From Gallionellaceae bacterium (GTDB lineage Bacteria > Pseudomonadota > Gammaproteobacteria > Burkholderiales > Gallionellaceae), in the NCBI GenBank assembly GCA_947445045.1, contig CANFCA010000067.1, forward strand, positions 1-6,404: a stretch of 6,404 bases of DNA, given 5' to 3'. The notes below the pieces were generated by a model that was not told where the DNA came from, made no database searches, and worked only from the letters and a program-made list of their open reading frames with translations. A program made the translations under genes and the position numbers. Each line of letters starts with the position of its first letter. Position 1 is the stretch's first letter. Below, piece by piece: positions 1 through 6,350 of the stretch.

Positions 1-1
1 T

Positions 2-115
2 GATGATAGTCATGTGATATGCACGGTAAATGGGCAAGTTGCTTCGTTAATCGACAGCATCGAAGTGGGTGACGAGATTGGTATTTTCTCCAGAAAATCC
101 ATGTTTGAAAGGTAA
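2..115 (+). CDS. 3' end of an unidentified upstream gene (partial)
   Basis: An open frame enters from the left edge and ends at TAA 113-115, giving 37 residues that finish in SRKSMFER. The other two + frames are closed within the first bases, so this is the only candidate for a gene running in from upstream. The visible part contains V-N-G-Q followed about 13 residues later by V-G-D-E-I, a pattern seen at the ends of several small beta-rich domains, but it is too short to assign a family. The same frame stays open for 23 more codons after the stop (116-184) before TAA 185-187, so the end may be a nonsense-shortened version of a longer protein. It lies on the same strand as nirB, 110 bases upstream. 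Function unknown; the partial frame itself is moderately supported. Confidence 0.45.
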   Translation, partial: DDSHVICTVNGQVASLIDSIEVGDEIGIFSRKSMFER

Positions 116-136
116 GTAAAGAAATTTGATCAATCT

Positions 137-165
137 TTGACTTCAGTCGAGGAGCTAATTCAAAT
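137..165 (+). promoter_or_regulatory. candidate sigma-70 promoter of the nirBD-nasA operon
   Basis: TTGACT at 137-142 matches the -35 consensus at five of six positions. After a 17-base spacer, TCAAAT at 160-165 matches the -10 consensus at four of six. Initiation would fall near 172, leaving a leader of about 50 bases before nirB. No terminator/antiterminator hairpin pair of the NasR type and no sigma-54 GG-N10-GC pattern is visible here. The position just after the upstream stop codon supports the call, but the -10 is weak and nothing else confirms it. Confidence 0.33.
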
Positions 166-216
166 TGCCGACGAGAGTGCCGTTTAAGTATTTCGCTGAG
201 AGGTGTTTAAATTTTT

Positions 217-222
217 AAGGAA
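217..222 (+). promoter_or_regulatory. ribosome binding site deciding the nirB start
   Basis: AAGGAA lies 3 bases before ATG 226 and 6 bases before ATG 229. The second ATG therefore has the better spacing, although the two starts differ by only one methionine. A third in-frame ATG at 244 corresponds to where many NirB proteins begin (MRLVVIGNGMAG), but it has no Shine-Dalgarno at a useful distance. Confidence 0.6.
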
Positions 223-225
223 AGC

Positions 226-2673
226 ATGATGGTAAAAAATAAAATGCGATTGGTGGTGATAGGCAACGGCATGGCGGGCATCCGCACGATAGAGGAATTG
301 CTAAAGATGTCGCATGAGGAGTTTGACATCACTGTGTTCGGTGCAGAGCCGCAACCTAATTACAACCGCATCCTGTTGTCGCCTGTGTTGTCCGGAGAGA
401 TATCATTTCAGGATACCGTGTTGAATGACTGGAGTTGGTACACAGAAAACAACATTACTTTGCATACTGGAAAGCTAGTCACAAAAATTGATCGGCAGCG
501 TTGTGTGGTCGAAACCGATGATGGTTTGTCCGTTCATTATGACCGTCTGCTAATTGCCACAGGTTCAAATCCGATCGTATTGCCTGTACCCGGTGCAAAT
601 TTATCGGGCGTGATTGCTTATCGCAGTATCGACGATGTAGAAAAAATGCTCACCGCAGCCAAAACGGGCAAGCGTGCTGTGGTTATTGGTGGTGGTCTGT
701 TAGGGCTGGAAGCCGCCAATGGCTTGTCTTTGCAAGGTATGGAAGTTGATGTGGTGCATTTGTGTGAGTGGCCGATGGAGCGTCAGCTCGACAAAGCTGG
801 TGGAGATTTACTTAAGAAAGCGTTGGAAAAACGCGGCTTGAAATTCTATCTGGCGCGTCAAACTGAATCGATTCTGGGGGTAGATAAAGTTACGGGGTTG
901 CGTTTCAAAGATGGTGAAGAGATTGAGGCTGATCTGGTGGTAATGGCGGTCGGTATTCGTCCTAACATCGCACTGGCTAAGTCGGCTGGCATTCATTGCG
1001 AGCGTGGCATCGTGGTGAATGACACGATGCAAACTTACGACCCGAAAATTTATTCGGTAGGCGAATGTGTGCAACATAGGGGTCAGACATACGGCTTGGT
1101 TGCGCCTTTGTTTGAGCAAGCCAAAGTGGCGGCGAATCATTTGGCTGAATATGGTCGGATGCGCTACGAAGGTTCGTCTGTATCGACCAAGCTCAAAGTG
1201 ACTGGCATTGATTTATTTTCAGCGGGTGATTTTAATCCCGGCCCTGAAGATGAAGAGTTGCTGTTACAAGATGCGGCACGCGGCGTGTATAAAAAACTGG
1301 TGCTGCGCGACAACAAAATTCGCGGTGCAGTGATGTATGGTGATACCGTGGACGGTCCGTGGTATTTCCAAATGCTGCGCGATGGCACGGATGTGTCGGA
1401 AATGCGCGAGCACATTTTGTTCGGGCAATCACATCTGGGAGATGCCGGTCGTGGCGGCGCAGCCAGCGTGGCGAACATGGCGGATACCGCAGAGATATGC
1501 GGCTGCAACGGCGTGTGCAAAGGCGCGATTGTCAAAGCCATTGTCGATAAAAAGTTGTTCACCTTGGAAGAGGTGCGCGCGCATACCAAAGCGTCCAGTT
1601 CGTGCGGCTCGTGTACGGGTTTGGTGGAATCTATTTTGGCGAATACCTTGGGTGGCGATTACTCAACCAAGACCAGCAAAAAATCCATCTGCGCCTGTAC
1701 CGATGCAACGCATGAAGAAATTCGTGTAGCCATTCCTTCGCAAAGCTTAAAAACCTTGCCAGAACTGATGCAAGCGTTGAATTGGAAAACCCCGGATGGT
1801 TGTCCCAAGTGTCGCCCCGCGCTCAACTTCTATTTGTTATCTGCGTGGCCTGGCGAATATCAGGATGACAATGCTTCGCGTTATATCAATGAACGCGTTC
1901 ACGCCAACATACAGAAAGATGGCACCTACTCGGTAATCCCGCGTATCTGGGGTGGCGTGACATCACCATCCGAGTTGCGCTCTATCGCCGATATTGCGGA
2001 TAAATACCAAGTGCCTACTGTGAAAATTACAGGTGGTCAGCGTATCGACCTGCTCGGTGTCACCAAAGAAAATTTACCCAAAATGTGGGGCGACTTAGTC
2101 GCGGCAGGTTTTGTGTCGGGTCATGCTTATGGCAAATCACTGCGCACCGTGAAAACTTGCGTGGGTTCGGAGTGGTGCCGCTTCGGCACGCAAGATTCGA
2201 CCGGCTTGGGCATCAAAGTCGAAAAAATGACTTGGGGTTCGTGGACACCGCATAAATTCAAAATTGCCGTATCCGGTTGTCCGCGCAATTGTGCAGAAGC
2301 AACCATCAAAGATTTTGGCGTGGTGTGCGTAGATTCCGGTTATGAGATTCATGTCGGCGGCAATGGCGGGATCAAAGTGCGCGTCACTGATTTCCTGTGC
2401 AAGGTATCAACAGAGGAAGAGGTGATGGAATACTGCGGGGCATTCATGCAGGTTTACCGTGAAGAGGCGCATTACCTGGATCGCACCGCGCCGTGGATAG
2501 AGCGTGTTGGCTTGGCTTACGTTAAACAGCGCGTGGTCGAAGATGCGGCAGGTCGCGCCGAATTGTATGCGCGCTTTTTGGAATCGCAACGCTATTCGCA
2601 GGATGATCCGTGGAAAGAACGCGCTCAAGGTAAAGATGCACATGAGTACGCGGCGTTGGCAACGATTGAATAA
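226..2673 (+). CDS. nirB: NAD(P)H-dependent assimilatory nitrite reductase, large subunit
   Basis: This cytoplasmic flavo-siroheme enzyme reduces nitrite to ammonium with six electrons from NAD(P)H, together with NirD. Domains seen in its 815 residues: an FAD Rossmann motif VIGNGMAG near residues 11-18; an NAD(P)-binding VIGGGLLGLE at about 153-162; a second FAD motif YSVGEC at 276-281; a first BFD-like [2Fe-2S] module with C425, C427, C460 and C463; a second Cys4 set, C489, C491, C526 and C529; a nitrite/sulfite reductase ferredoxin-like half-domain from about 566; and the siroheme-[4Fe-4S] motif C645-x5-C651 with C685-x3-C689. All ligand cysteines are present, and the length is close to known NirB proteins (E. 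coli about 847). ATG 226 is used here, though ATG 229 is equally likely. It is the first gene of the nirB-nirD-nasA operon. No frameshift is seen, and a respiratory detoxifying role is less likely because nasA is adjacent. Confidence 0.97.
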   Translation: MMVKNKMRLVVIGNGMAGIRTIEELLKMSHEEFDITVFGAEPQPNYNRILLSPVLSGEISFQDTVLNDWSWYTENNITLHTGKLVTKIDRQRCVVETDDGLSVHYDRLLIATGSNPIVLPVPGANLSGVIAYRSIDDVEKMLTAAKTGKRAVVIGGGLLGLEAANGLSLQGMEVDVVHLCEWPMERQLDKAGGDLLKKALEKRGLKFYLARQTESILGVDKVTGLRFKDGEEIEADLVVMAVGIRPNIALAKSAGIHCERGIVVNDTMQTYDPKIYSVGECVQHRGQTYGLVAPLFEQAKVAANHLAEYGRMRYEGSSVSTKLKVTGIDLFSAGDFNPGPEDEELLLQDAARGVYKKLVLRDNKIRGAVMYGDTVDGPWYFQMLRDGTDVSEMREHILFGQSHLGDAGRGGAASVANMADTAEICGCNGVCKGAIVKAIVDKKLFTLEEVRAHTKASSSCGSCTGLVESILANTLGGDYSTKTSKKSICACTDATHEEIRVAIPSQSLKTLPELMQALNWKTPDGCPKCRPALNFYLLSAWPGEYQDDNASRYINERVHANIQKDGTYSVIPRIWGGVTSPSELRSIADIADKYQVPTVKITGGQRIDLLGVTKENLPKMWGDLVAAGFVSGHAYGKSLRTVKTCVGSEWCRFGTQDSTGLGIKVEKMTWGSWTPHKFKIAVSGCPRNCAEATIKDFGVVCVDSGYEIHVGGNGGIKVRVTDFLCKVSTEEEVMEYCGAFMQVYREEAHYLDRTAPWIERVGLAYVKQRVVEDAAGRAELYARFLESQRYSQDDPWKERAQGKDAHEYAALATIE

Positions 2674-2682
2674 GCAAAAAAT

Positions 2683-2744
2683 GTAGGGAGGGTCACACCC
2701 GCCGTAACGCCAAATGTTGCAATGGTGGGCGTGACCCGCCATAC
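2683..2744. repeat. imperfect inverted repeat, REP-like intergenic hairpin
   Basis: Two 21-base arms, 2683-2703 (GTAGGGAGGGTCACACCCGCC) and 2724-2744, pair at 17 Watson-Crick positions plus one G-U, with three mismatches. The loop folds further: 2704-2708 pairs with 2716-2720, including one G-T wobble, around a 7-base tip. The arm sequence, starting GTAGGG and G+C-rich within an otherwise plain spacer, resembles dispersed palindromic elements found between genes in many proteobacteria; that resemblance is from memory. It fills most of the nirB-nirD gap and ends 6 bases before the nirD Shine-Dalgarno (GAGG 2751-2754). No T-run follows, so a rho-independent terminator is unlikely. It could instead affect mRNA stability or the NirB:NirD ratio. 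Confidence 0.7.
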
Positions 2745-2760
2745 GAGAATGAGGTAGAAA

Positions 2761-3087
2761 ATGAACTGGATACAAGTTGGTAATTTGAATGACATACCGC
2801 GTCAAGGTTCGCGCATTGTGAATACTGCAACGGGTGAGATTGCTCTATTTCGTAGCGTGGACGATCAGGTGTTCGCGCTGAATAACCGTTGCCCGCACAA
2901 AGGCGGTCCGTTGTCGCAAGGCATCGTGCATGGCAAGCGTGTAACTTGTCCGCTGCATAGTTGGCAGATTGACTTGGAAACGGGTGCAGCAGTTGCCCCT
3001 GATGTGGGGTGCGCTCATCGTCATGAAGTAAGGGTTGCACATGGCGTATTGTTTCTCAATGTAGAGGCCGGAGTATGCAAAGCTTAA
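2761..3087 (+). CDS. nirD: nitrite reductase small subunit, Rieske type
   Basis: This 108-residue protein is a single Rieske-fold domain and partner of NirB in assimilatory nitrite reduction. The [2Fe-2S] ligands are complete: C44-P-H46 and C63-P-L-H66, the usual CxH...CxxH pattern. The E. coli NirD protein, by family knowledge, lacks these ligands, so this subunit should carry a real cluster. The start is supported by GAGG at 2751-2754, 6 bases upstream of the ATG, and by MNWIQVG at the beginning of the first strand. Its last 13 bases overlap the start of nasA, so the two are probably translationally coupled. The length fits the family. The alternative, a generic Rieske ferredoxin, is made unlikely by its place between nirB and nasA. 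Confidence 0.95.
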   Translation: MNWIQVGNLNDIPRQGSRIVNTATGEIALFRSVDDQVFALNNRCPHKGGPLSQGIVHGKRVTCPLHSWQIDLETGAAVAPDVGCAHRHEVRVAHGVLFLNVEAGVCKA

Positions 3088-5729
3088 ATACGCCTCACGT
3101 TATTCACAGCACTTGCCCTTATTGCGGTGTGGGCTGTGGCGTAGAAGTAAGTGTTGGTGAAAAGCTTAGCTTGACGGGTGATAAGCAACATCCGGCAAAT
3201 TTCGGGCGGCTATGTTCAAAAGGTGTTGCGCTCGTTGACACACTAGATCACGAGGGTCGCTTGCTGTATCCGATCATACATGGGCAACGAGCTTCGTGGG
3301 ATGATGCATTGGATCAAGTGGCGAATGGTTTCAAAAAAATCATCGCGGAACATGGTGCGGATGCCGTCGCCTTTTATGTTTCAGGGCAAATTCTCACCGA
3401 AGATTATTACGTCGCCAACAAGTTGATGAAGGGCTTCATCGGCAGTGCGAATATCGACACCAACTCACGTCTTTGTATGTCCACCGCAGTGGCAGCACAC
3501 AAACGTGCTTTCGGCGCGGATGCTGTGCCGATTTGTTATGACGACATCGAGGCAGCTGACCTAGTAGTTATTGTTGGATCAAACTATGCGTGGGCGCATC
3601 CGGTTTTATATCAACGCTTGATGACTGCAAAAAAAGCGCGACCTGACATGCAAATAGTCGTCGTTGATCCACGCCGCACCGCAACGTGTGACATGGCTGA
3701 TCTGCATTTGGCGATTGCACCTGGAGCAGATGCTTATTTGTTTAACGGCTTGTTACATTACCTGCGCCGTGAAGATGCGATTAACTTGAGTTATGTGGAA
3801 GCACACGTGGAAGGCTTTGCAGCTGCTTTTGAAGCGGCACGTTCAGTCAGCTCGATTCCTAAAGTCGCACAGATTTGCGGCTTGCCTGAATCGCAGGTTA
3901 GCGAATTCTTTAGCATGTTTGCGCGCACCGAACGCACTGTGACGATATTCTCTCAAGGCATCAATCAGTCTTCCAGCGGCGTGGATAAAGCCAATGCGAT
4001 TATCAACGTGCATCTGGCAACGGGATGTATCGGCAAGTTGGGTATGGGGCCGTTCTCGGTGACGGGACAACCCAATGCGATGGGTGGACGTGAAGTCGGT
4101 GGCTTGGCTAATCAACTGGCAGCGCATCTGGATTTTTCTGATGCCACCAGCATCAACTTAGTGCAGCGTTTTTGGAACGCACCCAATATCGCCCAAGCTC
4201 CCGGTCTGAAAGCGGTGGACATGTTCCAAGCTATCGCCGACAAAAAAATCAAAGCGGTATGGATCATGGGTACGAACCCGGTAGTGAGTTTGCCGGATGC
4301 GGATAAAGTGCGTGCCGCTTTGTTGGATTGCGAGCTGGTGGTGGTATCTGATTGCGTTGAGCATAACGACACCACGGCCTGTGCCGATATTCTTTTACCA
4401 GCACAAGGTTGGGGTGAAAAAGACGGTACGGTGACAAATTCCGAGCGGAGAATTTCACGGCAGCGGTCTTTATTGAGTGCGGCGGGAGAAGCAAAACCAG
4501 ACTGGTGGATCATCACTCAGATAGCGCAACGCATGGGATTTTCAGAGGCATTCCCTTACACCAAACCCGCGCAAATTTTTCGTGAACATGCACAATTGTC
4601 TGGCTTTGAAAATGAAGACAAGAGAGCATTCGACATCAGCGCATTGGCAACGTTGAACGATGTGGAATACGACGCACTACGGCCGATCCAATGGCCAGTT
4701 AATAATAAATCCCCCAAAGGAACACAGCGCCTATTTACTGACGGAAAATTTTTCACGCCAAGTGGTAAAGCACGCATGGTTGTGGTTACGCCGAAATTTC
4801 CTGCTATTCCTGTTGACCAAAATTTTCCTTTGGTATTGAACACAGGTCGTATCCGAGATCAATGGCACACCATGACCCGCACTGGCAAAGTGCCGCGTTT
4901 GAATGCTCATGTGTTCGAGCCGAACGTACAAGTGCAAGCATCTGACGCACAACTCTATCAGTTGCAGGATGGCGGATTGGCGAAGTTGATTAGCCGTCAT
5001 GGCATCATGTTGGCTCGCGTTCAAATTAGCGAAGATCAGCGACCTGGCTCAGTGTTTGTGCCTATGCACTGGAACGATGTCTTTGCCAAATCGGCACGAG
5101 TGGATGCGCTGGTCGCGCCCATTACCGATCCCATCTCAGGTCAACCAGAGTCCAAGCACACACCCGTTCGAGTTGAACCTTATCGCCCCACTTGGCAGGG
5201 ATTCGTGTTGAGTCGGACGCGACTGGATTTTGTCGATGCCAGCTATTGCGCTTGCTCTCGTGGCGCAGGATATTGGCGGCATGAACTTGCGGGTGAAGTG
5301 CTGCCAGAAAATTGGCGCGATTGGGTAAAAAAATTCTTGGCAGATTCAGACGGATGGATTGAATACCGCGATGCTGCGATGGGACGTTATCGCGCTGCTG
5401 TCATACAAGATGGAAAGCTAGAAGCGGTGTTTTTCATCGCGCCCGATCAACGTTTGCCTGAACGAGAGTGGCTGAGTAGCTTGTTTAATCAAGCGCAAAT
5501 CGAACCTGCGGACTTGACAGGCTTGCTTTCCGCACGACCACCAAAAGGCGCAGTTTTTGATACGGGGCGCATCATTTGTGCTTGCAACAATGTCGGCAAA
5601 AAAACCATTCTGAATGCGATTGAAGCGCAAGGATTGGATAGTGTCGAAGCGATAGGCTTGTGTTTAAAAGCAGGGACAGGCTGTGGCTCATGCGTCCCCG
5701 AAATTCGTAAATTACTGGTGCGTCATTGA
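3075..5729 (+). CDS. nasA: assimilatory nitrate reductase, catalytic subunit, with C-terminal BFD-like [2Fe-2S] domain
   Basis: This enzyme reduces nitrate to nitrite in the cytoplasm for nitrogen assimilation. Its 884 residues belong to the Mo-bisMGD (DMSO reductase) superfamily. The N-terminal [4Fe-4S] ligands are C14-x2-C17-x3-C21-x25-C47, and no Tat signal precedes them, which fits a soluble cytoplasmic enzyme. C134 in NSRLCMST is the expected molybdenum ligand. The molybdopterin core continues through GTNP at 399-402, and a dinucleotide-binding domain starts near 585 (NTGRIRDQWHTMTRTG). The C-terminal module carries C835, C837, C870 and C873, the BFD pattern CxC...CxxC also found in Klebsiella-type NasA. 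ATG 3075 lies 7 bases after GAGG (3064-3067) inside the end of nirD. No separate reductase subunit is present in the window. Formate dehydrogenase alpha is the main alternative family, but the BFD tail and the neighbours argue for NasA. Confidence 0.96.
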   Translation: MQSLNTPHVIHSTCPYCGVGCGVEVSVGEKLSLTGDKQHPANFGRLCSKGVALVDTLDHEGRLLYPIIHGQRASWDDALDQVANGFKKIIAEHGADAVAFYVSGQILTEDYYVANKLMKGFIGSANIDTNSRLCMSTAVAAHKRAFGADAVPICYDDIEAADLVVIVGSNYAWAHPVLYQRLMTAKKARPDMQIVVVDPRRTATCDMADLHLAIAPGADAYLFNGLLHYLRREDAINLSYVEAHVEGFAAAFEAARSVSSIPKVAQICGLPESQVSEFFSMFARTERTVTIFSQGINQSSSGVDKANAIINVHLATGCIGKLGMGPFSVTGQPNAMGGREVGGLANQLAAHLDFSDATSINLVQRFWNAPNIAQAPGLKAVDMFQAIADKKIKAVWIMGTNPVVSLPDADKVRAALLDCELVVVSDCVEHNDTTACADILLPAQGWGEKDGTVTNSERRISRQRSLLSAAGEAKPDWWIITQIAQRMGFSEAFPYTKPAQIFREHAQLSGFENEDKRAFDISALATLNDVEYDALRPIQWPVNNKSPKGTQRLFTDGKFFTPSGKARMVVVTPKFPAIPVDQNFPLVLNTGRIRDQWHTMTRTGKVPRLNAHVFEPNVQVQASDAQLYQLQDGGLAKLISRHGIMLARVQISEDQRPGSVFVPMHWNDVFAKSARVDALVAPITDPISGQPESKHTPVRVEPYRPTWQGFVLSRTRLDFVDASYCACSRGAGYWRHELAGEVLPENWRDWVKKFLADSDGWIEYRDAAMGRYRAAVIQDGKLEAVFFIAPDQRLPEREWLSSLFNQAQIEPADLTGLLSARPPKGAVFDTGRIICACNNVGKKTILNAIEAQGLDSVEAIGLCLKAGTGCGSCVPEIRKLLVRH

Positions 5730-5767
5730 TGCAAACTAACCCGATTAAATTTCAACGCCACATATGA
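5729..5767 (+). other. 12-codon mini-ORF coupled to the nasA stop (possible gene remnant)
   Basis: The nasA stop TGA (5727-5729) shares its A with an ATG, forming TGATG, the classic layout for translational coupling within an operon. The resulting frame reads MQTNPIKFQRHI and stops at TGA 5765-5767. No clear Shine-Dalgarno is seen apart from a weak GGTG at 5717-5720. It may be the surviving start of a lost fourth gene or simple chance; a 12-residue peptide cannot be assigned. Confidence 0.25.
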
Positions 5768-5867
5768 TGGGATGGATGCAAATTTGAAAGGCAGCTTAGA
5801 CAAACTTGACCTTCTCGTATGGAGGTCGAAAGTACCACTTGGCGAACGTCAGTTATCAGGTACTGAA

Positions 5868-5887
5868 ATAACGAACCTATAACGAAC
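5868..5887. repeat. tandem 9-base direct repeat ATAACGAAC, 11-bp period
   Basis: ATAACGAAC occurs at 5868-5876 and again at 5879-5887, separated by two bases. The 11-bp period, about one helical turn, is typical of DNA sites bound head-to-tail by OmpR/PhoB-type response regulators; that is family knowledge applied by inference. A -10-like TATTAT at 5903-5908 begins 15 bases downstream, with no good -35, as at some activator-dependent promoters. No gene directly downstream supports the promoter reading. Confidence 0.45.
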
Positions 5888-6041
5888 TGAGACTTCGATG
5901 TGTATTATCTTTAAAGTTTTGAAGAGTAGGGAAGTCGAATCAGAGTTGCAGATTTATAGCTTTTATGGACTCGTCCACCCCAACATCCCCCTTGGATCTA
6001 TACCGACCCACGGACTCTAAGTATATTTACCCCCATAAAGC

Positions 6042-6065
6042 AAAAAAGCCACCCTGAAAGGTGAC
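6042..6065 (-). terminator. rho-independent terminator for a minus-strand transcript
   Basis: Read on the minus strand, GGTCACC-TTTCAG-GGTGGC is followed by a run of T. In minus-strand RNA the stem pairs without mismatch: 6065-6060 with 6048-6053 includes one U-G wobble, and it can extend through 6066 and 6067 into the first U residues. Read as + strand RNA, the same stem has an A-C mismatch and no T-run, so the orientation is clear. The stem is short and its stability uncertain. No recognised minus-strand gene precedes it. Confidence 0.5.
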
Positions 6066-6106
6066 CTATGCTGCCTCTAACCACAAGAAAATATATGAAA
6101 ATTTCT

Positions 6107-6118
6107 TTGGCTCGCCAA
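6107..6118. repeat. small palindrome TTGGC-TC-GCCAA
   Basis: Perfect 5-base arms flank a 2-base centre. The site could be an operator half or full site, but it is a single copy and short enough to arise by chance. Confidence 0.25.
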
Positions 6119-6187
6119 TCCGGACGAATCTGGTAACTTGATTGTGACAGTTCCAATCTAACGTTGGTGCGCAAAACACTTCGAATG

Positions 6188-6198
6188 TGGGTAACCCA
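6188..6198. repeat. small palindrome TGGGT-A-ACCCA
   Basis: Perfect 5-base arms flank a single central base. It is too tight to form an RNA hairpin, so if it functions it would be as a protein-binding DNA site. It is single copy and unassigned. Confidence 0.25.
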
Positions 6199-6319
6199 AA
6201 GCGAGATTAATGATTCCCAATCCTTGCTGTGCTTAAAAAAATAGCAATTTTTTGAAAATGAGCTTCAAGAAAGCGGTATTTCGTGATCATCAACTTCGAC
6301 CCCGAAACGGAACTTCGGA

Positions 6320-6331
6320 TATAACTATAAC
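6320..6331 (+). promoter_or_regulatory. tandem -10-like hexamers upstream of the right-edge gene
   Basis: TATAAC occurs twice in direct succession (6320-6325 and 6326-6331), each matching the -10 consensus at five of six positions. No recognisable -35 lies 16-18 bases upstream of either. Initiation would fall at about 6332-6340, just before GAAGGTG at 6339-6345, giving a very short leader for the TTG start at 6351. The reverse complement also contains TATAGT, so the element may serve the other strand. Confidence 0.28.
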
Positions 6332-6350
6332 TACATTTGAAGGTGTTCAA

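Larger units (their letters stand above)
5730..6350. other. long flank without a supported gene
   Basis: This stretch is visibly more A+T-rich than the operon and has stops in all frames. The longest openings I find are: a + strand ATG frame of 36 codons (5772-5882); a + strand ATG frame of 30 codons (5965-6057) ending in KAKKPP; a minus-strand frame of 46 codons without ATG (6066-6206); and another minus frame of 88 codons without an upstream ATG, which runs through the terminator hairpin. A + strand ATG frame at 6258 has no Shine-Dalgarno. None has a good start plus recognisable protein content. No + strand hairpin with a T-run follows nasA, so where the operon transcript ends is not visible. 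No tRNA or CRISPR structure was seen. Confidence 0.6.

Noticed and set aside
126..133. TTGATCAA palindrome as an FNR/Anr site before nirB
   Set aside because: The half-sites have no central 4-base spacer (TTGAT-N4-ATCAA is needed), so it does not match the FNR consensus.
1164..1589. 141-codon minus-strand frame inside nirB
   Set aside because: It lies opposite the conserved FAD/BFD coding sequence of nirB, has no recognisable domain, and is best explained as an antisense shadow.
1337..1729. 130-codon + strand frame overlapping nirB
   Set aside because: It is an alternative frame across the BFD-like region, whose cysteine ligands are all in the nirB frame.
2683..2744. rho-independent terminator between nirB and nirD
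   Set aside because: The hairpin has no T-run after either arm and a 20-base interrupted loop, and nirD needs to be transcribed with nirB.
5909..5920. CTTTAAAG followed by TTTT as the operon terminator
   Set aside because: The 8-base palindrome has no loop and is A+T-rich, so it cannot form a stable terminator hairpin.
5965..6057. 30-codon + strand ORF (starts MDSSTPTSP)
   Set aside because: It has no Shine-Dalgarno, all three + frames are open nearby in a C-rich stretch, and the product is not recognised.
6138..6159. TTGATTGTGACAGTTCCAATC as a CRP or FNR site
   Set aside because: Only one half-site (TGTGA or TTGAT) is present, and the second half does not match either consensus.
6258..6350. 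ATG 6258 as the start of the right-edge gene
   Set aside because: There is no Shine-Dalgarno before it, while TTG 6351 has GAAGGTG at the right distance. It is kept only as an alternative.
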